A DNA stretch of 64,000 bases from the NCBI GenBank assembly GCA_019119895.1, contig DWWD01000049.1, positions 1 through 64,000 on the forward strand, given 5' to 3'. The translations under genes and the position numbers were made by a program. This DNA is from Candidatus Anaerostipes avistercoris. GTDB lineage: Bacteria; Bacillota; Clostridia; Lachnospirales; Lachnospiraceae. Each line of letters begins with the position of its first letter. Within the stretch, counting starts at the first letter, position 1. This document shows, one piece after another, positions 24,258 through 34,594 of this stretch. Under the pieces are notes generated by a model, which did not search any database, was not told where the DNA came from, and worked only from the letters and a program-made list of their open reading frames with translations.

Positions 24258-26886
24258 AACTCATTCCTCCTTTACTCCCTTCCAGTGTATCATATTTTGA
24301 CCCGCAGGATGTTCTCAATTTCATTATTTTTTTCTTACGATTTTCCCAGATTACACACAGAATAAATACCCCCGCCCCGGTGCCTGTAAGTACGACTCCC
24401 AGGACAAATCCCGGGGATCTGTAAGAGAGTGTGATCTCGTGCTCTCCTTCAGTCACCGGCACCCCTAAAAAGGCATCTCCGACTGCCTCTGCTTTTGTTT
24501 CTCTGCCATCGACGAGGACTTTCCAGCCCTCGTCATATGGAATTGAGAAAAATACCATACCGTCTTCCTGCATTGTGATATTCCCTTCGATCCGGGTGCT
24601 TTCGTGCTTTGTCATCCGAAAGGCCTGGGATTCCATCTTACCGTATACATCTGACATAACAGATTCATCCAGAGATGCCGCTGTCAGGCGGACAATTCCT
24701 CCTTCATTGTTTCCCTCTTCCAGCTGAATCTGTATTCTGGCTTCTTCTCCCGCCTCCATTCTTCCGAGATAGAGAATCTGTCCATTCAGACGTCCGGACA
24801 TAATCTGTTCACCGTCTCTTTCGATGACTGTATTTTCCGCCTGGCCGCAGTCAAAATGAACATACATTTCGCCCTCTTTTTCCGCCCGGATCGTAAACGT
24901 CACATTATCCACCATGGCAATTTCATTTTCTATGACATATTCACCCTGTCCATTATCTGAAACGATATGACAGCTGTTAAGTTCAGGCGCGGGCACTTCC
25001 AGGAAATCAAACATATCATCAATTCCATAGGCCTGCTCTGCAAATTGATTCTGAACATAAAATGGATTTAGATTTCCATAATCCCAGTTCATAATATCCG
25101 ATGACATTCCATAGCCTATGGATGTCTCATACGGATTTTCATAGACTGTAAGACTTCCCACTGTATCCACCGGCTGAAATGAAGTCGGTCTGGAATCATA
25201 CGGCCGGTAAATTTGATATCTCATGGAAAACAGGTTGTTGGTAAACGGCGTGGAACCTTCATACAGATACTCGTTCACACCGGTATAAAATCCCAGCTGA
25301 TCCATAATCTCCACGACTTTTCCCTGAGCGGTCGATCCAAACAGCGTCATGCAGTTCAGCGTATGCCAGATACTTTCATCCAGCATCCTGCCGCTGGCAA
25401 GATCGATTCTGTTTTCATCATTTTTATCGTATGTTTCCTTAATCTTCGCTATGTCTTCTGTATCCTGATAATAATCACTGACATCAATGGTTCCGTTTTC
25501 CATAAAGCCGACGACACTCATAGCTCCAATCTCACCGGCAAATACAACACATAAAATTCCTGCTGCGATTTTTTTGCGCAGAATCTTTGTCTGATACAGT
25601 CCCAGTATCAGAAGATATGCGATGGCAATCCCTGCCGTCCAGTAGATGATGGATGAATCTGTCTGCTCGCCCGCTGTATAAACCGCAATCCCTGACAGCA
25701 CACATAACACCGCAAAACTGAGATACATTTTCCATACCTGATTTCTTCCATTTTCCATAAGGACTCTGTAACCGTCATAGGCCATGGAAAGAAGCAGGAA
25801 AATATAAAGAAACGCAAATCGGTTCGGGATTCCGTACTGATTATGAAATCCATGCCAGATATACCCCAGCACCGGCATATTAAAACTGAAAAATAAAATA
25901 ACAAGCAGTAAAAGACGCCGGATTCTGAGGGAACGTTTGATTTCTTTTGACAATATATAAAACAGCGCCATCAGCAGTGTAAGGATTCCGCAGTAAAGAT
26001 TAATATCCGAATCATCTACAGACATTGTCAGAGGTTTGGTTCCCAGGAAATGTCTTGTAAAAATATCTCCAAAAGTTCCATACCACCGTTCCTGCGGAAA
26101 ATCCAGCTGGGCAGACGACGTTTTCATAATTCCGATATATGCCGGAACCAGTACGATTGCCGCCATGGCCGCTGACAGAATCGAATACAGCGCAAAACGG
26201 ATTCCGTTTTTGAAAAAAGCTTTGATTCCCGGATGTTCATAAAACAGAAACCATAAAATCAAAAACAGACAGGTCATAAAAGACATGTAGAAATTGCACC
26301 ACAAAGATAAAAACAATGCGATACAGTATGTCTTCCATCCTTTTCCCTGCATCATCTTGTCAAAACCGTATAATATAATCGGGAAAAGAATCATCACTTC
26401 CAGCCACATAATATTCCAGCTGTATCCTACAATATAGCTGCTGAGGCCGTACGCCATTCCAAATGTGATAATGGAGAATTCTTCTTTTCCCCGCTTCTTA
26501 TAAAAATAAAACGCCGCTGTAAAACAGCACAAAGCAATCTTTATGACAAACAGATGACTCAGTACCATATTCAGCATATCTTTCGGGAAAAATATGATAA
26601 TGAGATTCAGCGGACTGGAAAGATAATACGCCCATAATCCCCAGAAATTATATCCCAGACCTCCATGGAATGAATAAAACAAACTGTCCGCTGACTGAAG
26701 TTTCTCCTGATAGTCCGCGAAAAATGGAAGATACTGGTGAAGGGCATCTACGATCAGAAATGACTGGGTTCCAAAAGGCTGAATCTGCTGGATTACCGCA
26801 ATGATCTCCAGAATGAGAAATGGTATCACGAATGCACCAATCAAATATTTATGATTTTTAAAGGTATTCTTTATTTTTTCTGCCAT
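24238..26886 (-). CDS. YfhO family polytopic membrane protein
   Basis: An 882-residue protein with about 12-13 membrane helices in the first 470 residues. A large extracytoplasmic domain follows, with a last helix near the C-terminus (GVVLTGTGAGVFILCVIW). The pattern and the terminal PYDEGWKVLVDGRE stretch are typical of YfhO. This is a GT-C-like family, linked in Bacillus and Listeria to glycosylation of teichoic acids with lipid-linked sugars. The substrate here is unknown. A GT2 glycosyltransferase is the next gene upstream, consistent with surface polymer modification. Confidence 0.88.
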   Translation of the reverse strand: MAEKIKNTFKNHKYLIGAFVIPFLILEIIAVIQQIQPFGTQSFLIVDALHQYLPFFADYQEKLQSADSLFYSFHGGLGYNFWGLWAYYLSSPLNLIIIFFPKDMLNMVLSHLFVIKIALCCFTAAFYFYKKRGKEEFSIITFGMAYGLSSYIVGYSWNIMWLEVMILFPIILYGFDKMMQGKGWKTYCIALFLSLWCNFYMSFMTCLFLILWFLFYEHPGIKAFFKNGIRFALYSILSAAMAAIVLVPAYIGIMKTSSAQLDFPQERWYGTFGDIFTRHFLGTKPLTMSVDDSDINLYCGILTLLMALFYILSKEIKRSLRIRRLLLLVILFFSFNMPVLGYIWHGFHNQYGIPNRFAFLYIFLLLSMAYDGYRVLMENGRNQVWKMYLSFAVLCVLSGIAVYTAGEQTDSSIIYWTAGIAIAYLLILGLYQTKILRKKIAAGILCVVFAGEIGAMSVVGFMENGTIDVSDYYQDTEDIAKIKETYDKNDENRIDLASGRMLDESIWHTLNCMTLFGSTAQGKVVEIMDQLGFYTGVNEYLYEGSTPFTNNLFSMRYQIYRPYDSRPTSFQPVDTVGSLTVYENPYETSIGYGMSSDIMNWDYGNLNPFYVQNQFAEQAYGIDDMFDFLEVPAPELNSCHIVSDNGQGEYVIENEIAMVDNVTFTIRAEKEGEMYVHFDCGQAENTVIERDGEQIMSGRLNGQILYLGRMEAGEEARIQIQLEEGNNEGGIVRLTAASLDESVMSDVYGKMESQAFRMTKHESTRIEGNITMQEDGMVFFSIPYDEGWKVLVDGRETKAEAVGDAFLGVPVTEGEHEITLSYRSPGFVLGVVLTGTGAGVFILCVIWENRKKKIMKLRTSCGSKYDTLEGSKGGMSYEENIR

Positions 26887-27007
26887 ATGTTTTGCTCCTT
26901 TATTCTGTCAAAAACTTTTCACTTATCGTAACATGATGTCACGCACTTAAAATATCGAATTATGACTTATATTAACATAAATAGAAAAAGAATACCTTGA
27001 TATTTTA

Positions 27008-27724
27008 TTAAGATTGTTTTTTCCACTGATCAATTCTCTTCTTTATTTCCCTGTACATAAACCACCGTTTTTTTATCATGGAAGAGATAGTTCCATGGGT
27101 CAGCTCCGTTACATTCTCTCCGTGTCTGCGGTATAAAAGCAGCGGCTCTTCCAGAAAAACGACAGTTCCCAGCTGTTCCGCCAGCAGACCGATCCACTGA
27201 TCATGAATCCACACTTTTTCCGGGATTGGGAGTACCTTTTTTAATATTTCTTTCCGCACCGCCATGCAGCATCCGATGTAGGAGTTTTTCTTCATATTTT
27301 TCCAGAAGCCGGTGCCGCTTTCCCTCCACTGAAAGGTGGTCTCTCCTGAAGGAACAAGATTTCCGTCCACGATCTCCGCATTATGGACCACGCACATGAC
27401 GTCCGGATCCTGAAAGACCTCCAGAACTTTAGAAACCTTTTTCTCTTTCCATACATCATCCTGATCCGCTATGAATATAATGTCTCCCCGGCAGTGCTGC
27501 AGCGCATTTTGGAAATTGGGAACAACACCATTTCCCGGACCTTTTACAACCCTGATTCTCATATCTGCCTGCGCTCGTTTTTTAAGAATCTGATCCGACC
27601 CGTCACTGGCATCATCCACAGATATCACCAATTCATCTTTTTCTTTCAAATTTCTCAATATAGAGTCTATCTGCTCTTCTATATATGTTTTTCCATTATA
27701 AAAAGCCATTGCCACTGATACCAT
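27008..27724 (-). CDS. Family 2 glycosyltransferase
   Basis: A 238-residue GT-A enzyme. It starts with VSVAMAFYNGKTYIEEQIDS, then ISVDDASDGS (nucleotide-sugar binding Asp pair) and FIADQDDVWKEKK (DxD-like metal site). The later WIHDQWIG and RRHGENVT are typical of rhamnosyl- or similar transferases of polysaccharide loci. There is no polysaccharide cluster here, only YfhO 121 nt downstream. The gene is divergent from gdhA. Confidence 0.87.
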   Translation of the reverse strand: MVSVAMAFYNGKTYIEEQIDSILRNLKEKDELVISVDDASDGSDQILKKRAQADMRIRVVKGPGNGVVPNFQNALQHCRGDIIFIADQDDVWKEKKVSKVLEVFQDPDVMCVVHNAEIVDGNLVPSGETTFQWRESGTGFWKNMKKNSYIGCCMAVRKEILKKVLPIPEKVWIHDQWIGLLAEQLGTVVFLEEPLLLYRRHGENVTELTHGTISSMIKKRWFMYREIKKRIDQWKKQS

Positions 27725-27783
27725 ACCCTGTTCTCCTTTTCATTTTGTTATGGTAATACACTAAAGTATTGAACAAAAAACTA

Positions 27784-27857
27784 TTGTCATATTATAACAT
27801 ATCTTATATAATATGACTAAGGCAAAGAGGTCATACAGGCGCTTTGGCGCCTTTTTT
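27784..27857 (+). promoter_or_regulatory. Strong promoter followed by early terminator upstream of gdhA
   Basis: TTGTCA (27784-27789), 17-nt spacer and a perfect TATAAT (27807-27812). An inverted repeat ATGAC/GTCAT (27813-27817 with 27830-27834) straddles the start site near 27819. An intrinsic terminator (27837-27842 with 27847-27852, then six T) ends the RNA after about 40 nt. Whatever reaches gdhA must escape this terminator or start farther downstream. Confidence 0.6.
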
Positions 27858-27877
27858 CGTCTCTCACTGTCTGCAGC

Positions 27878-27934
27878 CTAAGCCATACTTTCAAACATAT
27901 CTCTTCATAAGATGGCTTTAAAGTGTCGGCTTAG
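27878..27934 (+). promoter_or_regulatory. Long stem structure in the gdhA upstream region
   Basis: A 14-bp stem with one bulged C (CTAAGCCATACTTT at 27878-27891 with AAAGTGT-C-GGCTTAG at 27920-27934) encloses a smaller hairpin ATCT/AGAT. The element lies between the early terminator and the gdhA ribosome site. It could be an RNA sensor or an operator. I do not recognise it as a known riboswitch. Confidence 0.45.
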
Positions 27935-27968
27935 ACTATACTTATATTATACACATCGATGGACATAA

Positions 27969-29315
<1,347 letters not shown>

Positions 29316-29332
29316 TTAAAATTTACTCTTCA

Positions 29333-29373
29333 TAAAAAAGGGCGCTTCGTTGATCGAAGCAGCCCTTTTTTCC
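29333..29373. terminator. Bidirectional terminator between gdhA and the V-ATPase operon
   Basis: GGGC-GCTTCG pairs with CGAAGC-A-GCCC (29340-29349 with 29355-29365), flanked by six A on the left and six T on the right. It serves both convergent transcripts. Confidence 0.88.
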
Positions 29374-29420
29374 TTACAGACTTTTAATTATTTCAAACTA
29401 TGCGCCGTCTGCAGATCCAT

Positions 29421-30038
29421 TTATTTCTGCTTCATGCGCTTAATGACTTTCAGTCTTGTGAATTCTTCTCTTTCCTTCTCTTCCAGTTCATTGGATATCT
29501 TATAAACCAATGCGCTGTAAGTAGGTATCGTAATATTTTTAAGAGCATTGGCTCTCTTCTGAGTCTTCTTAATGCTCGCAGCCAGACGATAGGCCGAATT
29601 TTCTACCATGGAAAGCTTGATCGTCAGATCTTTTACCTGGCGGAATGCTTCCCGGGCAATATCGATGGATTCATACGTATCACTCAGTGAATAGGTCAGA
29701 CTATTTTCCTGAGCGTCATATTTTACATGAGGAATCTCTGTCCCCATAATACTCCTTGTCTGAATCCGTATGGAGTCTTCGATCGGAACGGTAAAAGCAA
29801 GTTCCTGCACCTTGCTGATTCCATGTTCGATATTCGCATGCTGCAGGCAGGCGTAAGCTCTTGTAAACGTTGTATCGATCTGTTCCTGGATATCTTTCGC
29901 CTCATCAATCAGATCCATCAGTTCCCGGATCAGGATGTTTCGTTTCTTATCCATCAGATCATAACCTTGTTTCGCAAGCGCAAGAGAGTTCTTTGCAAGA
30001 ATTAAATTTCCTTTTGTGGGAAATTCTCTTGGATCCAT
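29421..30038 (-). CDS. V-type ATPase subunit D
   Basis: The 205-residue central rotor shaft of the V/A-type ATPase, two long helices with a hairpin. The start PTKGNLILAKNSLALAKQGY and LLDKKRxxL-like LMDKKRNILIRELM are hallmarks. It is the last gene of the nine-gene operon, 12 nt after subunit B. Confidence 0.93.
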   Translation of the reverse strand: MDPREFPTKGNLILAKNSLALAKQGYDLMDKKRNILIRELMDLIDEAKDIQEQIDTTFTRAYACLQHANIEHGISKVQELAFTVPIEDSIRIQTRSIMGTEIPHVKYDAQENSLTYSLSDTYESIDIAREAFRQVKDLTIKLSMVENSAYRLAASIKKTQKRANALKNITIPTYSALVYKISNELEEKEREEFTRLKVIKRMKQK

Positions 30039-30050
30039 ACAATCCCCCCT

Positions 30051-31436
30051 TTACTTTTCCTGCTCTTCCGGCAGATACTTATCAATCAGCTTCGTGTCAA
30101 TACGGTCTAATTCTTCTCTCGGCAGAATCTGAAGCAGCTCCCAGCCGAGGTCCAGCGTCTCCATCATCGTTCTGTTTTCATCGTGTCCCTGTCCGATATA
30201 TCGTTTCTCGAATTCTTTCCCAAATTCCAGATACTTCTTGTCAATCGGAGACAGTTCATCCTCTCCGATAACAGATGCAAGATTCCTTGCCTCTCCTACT
30301 TTTGCATAAGCGGAGAACAACTGGTTCGCCAGATCCTGATGATCTTCTCTCGTATATCCTTCACCGATTCCGTCCTTCATCAGTCGGGAAAGGGACGGAA
30401 GCACGCTGATCGGCGGATAAACAGACTGTCCGTGAAGATCCCGGTCCAGAACAATCTGTCCCTCTGTAATGTATCCGGTCAGGTCTGGAATCGGGTGGGT
30501 AATATCGTCATTCGGCATTGTCAGGATCGGAAGCTGAGTCACAGATCCTTCCGCACCCTCTATAATTCCGGCGCGCTCATACAATGACGCGAGTTCACTG
30601 TACAAATATCCCGGATAACCTTTTCTTGACGGAATTTCTCCCTTGGAAGAAGATACCTCACGCATAGCTTCCGCAAAGGATGTCATATCTGTCAAAATCA
30701 CCAGGATATGCATATTACATTCAAACGCAAGATATTCCGCAGCCGTAAGCGCTACTTTTGGCGTAATCAGACGTTCCACCACCGGATCATTTGCCAGATT
30801 CAGAAACATGCACACGTGGTCCGCCACGCCGCTTTCCTCAAATGTTTTCTGGAAGAAATTAGCAACATCATGTTTTACTCCCATCGCTCCGAACACGATA
30901 GCGAAAGGTTCATCCGAACCATCGCCCAGAGACGCCTGCTTTACAATCTGAGCCGCCAGCTGATCATGCGGGAGTCCGTCACCGGAAAAAATCGGCAGCT
31001 TCTGTCCGCGGATCAGGGTCGTCAGCCCGTCAATGGCAGAAATTCCTGTTCGGATGTAGTTTCTCGGATACTTACGTTTTACCGGATTCATAGGAAGGCC
31101 ATTGACATCTCTCCGGATATCTGAAACCAGCGGTCCCAGTCCGTCCATCGGCTGAGCAATTCCATTGAATGTTCTTCCAAGCATATCCGGAGACAATGTA
31201 ACTTCCATCGGCCGTCCGGTCAGTCTGGTTCTGGTATTATTCAGAGACATATTTTCCGTTCCCTCAAATACCTGAATGATTGCCTTATCTTCAAAAAGTT
31301 CTATAATTCTCCCGAGTTTTTTCGTTGTTCTGTCTACAGTAAACTCAACAATTTCATCGTAGAAGGCATCCTGTACTCCCTCCAGAACTACAAGAGGTCC
31401 ATTGATACTGCTGAGTCCTAAATATTCTATTGCCAT
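30051..31436 (-). CDS. V-type ATPase subunit B
   Basis: The 461-residue non-catalytic nucleotide-site subunit of the V1 head. It has the family order: beta-barrel start, [20 protein letters not shown] in place of a Walker [21 protein letters not shown], then the arginine-finger region [14 protein letters not shown]. It follows subunit A by 13 nt. Confident assignment. Confidence 0.96.
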   Translation of the reverse strand: MAIEYLGLSSINGPLVVLEGVQDAFYDEIVEFTVDRTTKKLGRIIELFEDKAIIQVFEGTENMSLNNTRTRLTGRPMEVTLSPDMLGRTFNGIAQPMDGLGPLVSDIRRDVNGLPMNPVKRKYPRNYIRTGISAIDGLTTLIRGQKLPIFSGDGLPHDQLAAQIVKQASLGDGSDEPFAIVFGAMGVKHDVANFFQKTFEESGVADHVCMFLNLANDPVVERLITPKVALTAAEYLAFECNMHILVILTDMTSFAEAMREVSSSKGEIPSRKGYPGYLYSELASLYERAGIIEGAEGSVTQLPILTMPNDDITHPIPDLTGYITEGQIVLDRDLHGQSVYPPISVLPSLSRLMKDGIGEGYTREDHQDLANQLFSAYAKVGEARNLASVIGEDELSPIDKKYLEFGKEFEKRYIGQGHDENRTMMETLDLGWELLQILPREELDRIDTKLIDKYLPEEQEK

Positions 31437-31449
31437 ACCTTTCTGCCTC

Positions 31450-33216
31450 CTATGCGTTCTTCTCTAATACCGCCTGATAGAAATCATCAATTTCCTGATG
31501 GTAGAAATCCAGCATCTGAAGATTATCGTTCGGCACATCGTACTTGATGGAAATAATCCTCTCAAAAATATGCTCAGCCTTCAGCACGCTCATCGGCATT
31601 CCTCTCGCCACCAGTTCTCTGCACTTTTTATATAAATATAAAATAATTTCCATCATCTTATACTGTTTTTCCATGGATACACAGGTATCTTCTTTATGAA
31701 ACGCGTTCTGCTGCAGGAATCCGAGACGAATGACTTTGGCAATCTCCAGCGTCAGTTTCTGGTCGTCCGGCAGAACATCTCCTCCGATCAGTTTTACAAT
31801 CTCCATCAGACTATTCTCCTGATTCAGGATTGCCATCAGCCGGTTCCTGTAGTCCACAAATTTGGGAGATACATTTTCATTATACCACCCTGCCAGATCG
31901 ATCAGATAATCACTGTAGCTGGTCAGCCAGTGGATTGCCGGATAATGCCGTTCATAGGCCAGTGATTTGTCCAATCCCCAGAAACACCTTACGAATCTCT
32001 TTGTATTCTGTGTGACCGGTTCTGAGAAATCTCCGCCCTGCGGCGATACCGCTCCGATGATCGTGACAGAGCCATCTGTTCCATTGAGATTGTGCATCAT
32101 TCCGGCACGCTCGTAGAAAGCAGACAGCCGGGACGCCAGATATGCCGGGAAACCTTCTTCTGCCGGCATTTCTTCCAGTCGTCCGGACAGCTCTCTGAGG
32201 GCCTCGGCCCATCTGGAAGTTGAATCCGCCATGATCGCCACATCATATCCCATATCCCGGTAATATTCCGCCAGAGTCAGACCTGTATAAATGGACGCCT
32301 CCCTGGCTGCTACCGGCATGTTGGATGTGTTGGCGATCAGAACCGTTCTGTCCATCAGCGGATTTCCGGATTTTGGATCCACCAGTTCCTGGAATTCTTC
32401 CAGAACCTGCGTCATTTCATTTCCACGTTCTCCGCATCCGATATAAATAATAATATCCGCATCGGACCATTTTGCGATCTGATGCTGTGTCATTGTCTTT
32501 CCGGTACCGAATCCTCCTGGAATCGCCGCAGTTCCTCCTTTGGCGATCGGAAACATCGTATCAAGGATTCTCTGTCCCGTAATCAGCGGAACACTTGCCG
32601 GAATCCTGTCATGGGCCGGTCTTGGCACACGGATCGGCCATCTCTGGGTCATTGTAATATCTCTGGTCGTTCCGTCACTTAATTCCAGTGTCACCAGTGT
32701 ATCATGAATGGTATATTTTCCGTCTTCCACAGCAGAAACTACTGTCCCCGTCACATCCGGCGGAATCATACATTTATGAACAATAGCTCTGGTCTCCGGT
32801 ACTTCCGCAATGATATCTCCTCCATGGAGCACATCACCTTCCGCTACCGTAATATGCGTATCCCATAATTTCTGTCTGTCCAGGGAATCCACGCTGATTC
32901 CCCTTGTAATAAATGCTCCTGCGTTTTCTGCAATTCGCTCCAGAGGCCGTTCGATTCCATCAAAAATGTTATCAAGAATTCCCGGCGCCAGTGTCACGGA
33001 AACCGCTTCTCCACTTGCTTCCACAACCTCTCCCGGGCGCAGCCCTGATGTCTCTTCATATACCTGTATTGTTGTCTGGTCTTTGTCCAGGGAAATCACT
33101 TCTCCAACCAGTTTTTCTTCCCCCACATAAACCATCTCGGACATTTTAAATCCGGTATCTCCCTTTAAATAGATGACAGGTCCGTTGATTCCATAAATAA
33201 TTCCAGTCCTAGACAC
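31450..33216 (-). CDS. V-type ATPase catalytic subunit A
   Basis: The 588-residue catalytic subunit. It shows the non-homologous insert typical of A subunits (about 110-200), Walker [15 protein letters not shown] and catalytic Glu in CGERGNEM. The start is a GTG at 33216 whose bases overlap the stop of subunit E. AGGAGGT lies 7 nt before it. The in-frame extension upstream to 33285 would overlap subunit E by 77 nt and lacks a ribosome site. The protein then begins with [18 protein letters not shown] as in relatives. Confidence 0.96.
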   Translation of the reverse strand: MSRTGIIYGINGPVIYLKGDTGFKMSEMVYVGEEKLVGEVISLDKDQTTIQVYEETSGLRPGEVVEASGEAVSVTLAPGILDNIFDGIERPLERIAENAGAFITRGISVDSLDRQKLWDTHITVAEGDVLHGGDIIAEVPETRAIVHKCMIPPDVTGTVVSAVEDGKYTIHDTLVTLELSDGTTRDITMTQRWPIRVPRPAHDRIPASVPLITGQRILDTMFPIAKGGTAAIPGGFGTGKTMTQHQIAKWSDADIIIYIGCGERGNEMTQVLEEFQELVDPKSGNPLMDRTVLIANTSNMPVAAREASIYTGLTLAEYYRDMGYDVAIMADSTSRWAEALRELSGRLEEMPAEEGFPAYLASRLSAFYERAGMMHNLNGTDGSVTIIGAVSPQGGDFSEPVTQNTKRFVRCFWGLDKSLAYERHYPAIHWLTSYSDYLIDLAGWYNENVSPKFVDYRNRLMAILNQENSLMEIVKLIGGDVLPDDQKLTLEIAKVIRLGFLQQNAFHKEDTCVSMEKQYKMMEIILYLYKKCRELVARGMPMSVLKAEHIFERIISIKYDVPNDNLQMLDFYHQEIDDFYQAVLEKNA

Positions 33217-33805
33217 CTGCTCCACCTCCTTTAAAGGTATATTCCTGATATTCTTTTTCCAGAGCACCCTTGAAGGAATGATCAATCAGGATATTTCGTC
33301 CCGGAATCACAGACCTGAGTCCTCCGATAAAATCTTCCTCGCTGATCGACATGGTCATTCCTGTGCTTTTTTCCAGATATTCTTTCTTATCTTCATCTGA
33401 TTTGCTGATATAAATTGTCAGCGGCTGTCCGCCGGCAAATCTGGCGGCATCCGCAATATAGGCAATCAGCTGTTTCTTATAGTCTTCTGTCTTCATATAA
33501 TCATTCAGCAGTCCGAGAACCTCTTTAAACAGCCCGTTTTTCAATTCCTGCTGCACGCTGCTTAATTCCCGGCGCATCTTAAGCTGTCCCTTTGAGACTG
33601 CGGTATTCAGCTGCTGTCTTGCCGACGCAGTCTCTGCTTTGATCCTCGTGTCTGACTGAATTCTTGCTTCCTGGCAATGGGTCCGATACATAGATTCCAG
33701 AGCCTTTTTATGCTGTTTTATAATGTCGTTTCCCTGGCTCCTGGCTTCTTCCATCGCCGCTCCCCGGATATGGGAAATCTTCTCATCTATAGTCAATTCC
33801 GTCAC
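33209..33805 (-). CDS. V-type ATPase subunit E
   Basis: The 198-residue peripheral stalk subunit, with a long N-terminal helix (rich in Glu, Arg and Gln) and a globular C-terminal part (about 100-198). The start is uncertain: a GTG at 33805 lies directly on AAGGAAG, whereas the TTG three codons later has better spacing to it. The stop overlaps the GTG of subunit A. Confidence 0.88.
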   Translation of the reverse strand: MTELTIDEKISHIRGAAMEEARSQGNDIIKQHKKALESMYRTHCQEARIQSDTRIKAETASARQQLNTAVSKGQLKMRRELSSVQQELKNGLFKEVLGLLNDYMKTEDYKKQLIAYIADAARFAGGQPLTIYISKSDEDKKEYLEKSTGMTMSISEEDFIGGLRSVIPGRNILIDHSFKGALEKEYQEYTFKGGGAGV

Positions 33806-33824
33806 CTTCCTTCTACCAATTCCA

Positions 33825-34133
33825 TTATAATTTCAGTCCGATTGCTTCATTGACATAGGAAGTAATGAAATCCTTCTTGCGGCCTGTTCCATGCCTGTCC
33901 GGGATCTCAATCAGCAGAGGCATCTGTCTCTCCAGCTTAATCTCATCGATCAGATCCGGAAATTCCTTTCCGAATCTTTCCGTCAGAAGAACGATTCCTA
34001 TAGACTGGTCGCTCATAGCCTTCTGAAGTGCCTGATACAGCTCTTCTTTCTCGTGTACGACGACCCCGTCTACACCCGCAAGGCGCATTCCTGTCAGCGT
34101 ATCCACATTATCGCTGATTAAATACATCTTCAT
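33825..34133 (-). CDS. V-type ATPase subunit F
   Basis: A 102-residue rotor subunit (called G in some nomenclatures) with a Rossmann-like fold: MKMYLISDNVDTLTGMRLAG at the start and IGIVLLTERFGKEFPDLID in the middle. The C-terminal tail carries DFITSYVNEAIGLKL. It sits between K and E. Confidence 0.9.
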   Translation of the reverse strand: MKMYLISDNVDTLTGMRLAGVDGVVVHEKEELYQALQKAMSDQSIGIVLLTERFGKEFPDLIDEIKLERQMPLLIEIPDRHGTGRKKDFITSYVNEAIGLKL

Positions 34134-34150
34134 ATTATCACTTCCTCAGT

Positions 34151-34582
34151 CTAACCTAATCTACCGATAATCATAAATGAAATGATCAGGCCGTACAGGC
34201 AGACACCTTCTGCCAGACCAACGAAAATCAGAGACTTACCAAGAGCGGTCGGATCTTCACTGATCGCGCCAAGGGCTGCGCTGGCCGCGCTGGCAACGGC
34301 GATACCGCCTCCGACACAGGATAATCCGGTTGCAAGTGCTGCCGCAATATATCCCAGTCCTGTCGCCATGCCGTCAGATGCTGCCTCAGCAGCCTGCACC
34401 GGCTCACTTACAAACAGCATGACCGCCGCGATGACCACAATGCCGAAAAACATCACAATGTTGGCTGCGATACTTCTTTTATACCTTTTTTTATTCCTCT
34501 CTCCCTGCATAAAATATCCAAACGGAAGCAGGATACTTAAAATAAATGCTGCGATGATTGCTAATTTAATTGCTGATGTCAT
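34151..34582 (-). CDS. V-type ATPase proteolipid subunit K
   Basis: A 143-residue membrane rotor subunit with four helices (about 5-24, 40-58, 74-98, 117-140). The second pair is a proper c-type hairpin: Gly-rich SCVGGGIAVASAASAALGAI, and Glu125 in LAEGVCLYG as ion carrier. The first pair is not Gly-rich and lacks a carboxylate, unlike the duplicated hairpins of Enterococcus NtpK. The ring would thus carry one ion site per subunit. Whether the ion is H+ or Na+ cannot be decided here. Confidence 0.88.
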   Translation of the reverse strand: MTSAIKLAIIAAFILSILLPFGYFMQGERNKKRYKRSIAANIVMFFGIVVIAAVMLFVSEPVQAAEAASDGMATGLGYIAAALATGLSCVGGGIAVASAASAALGAISEDPTALGKSLIFVGLAEGVCLYGLIISFMIIGRLG

Positions 34583-34594
34583 ATAGGTGTCCTC

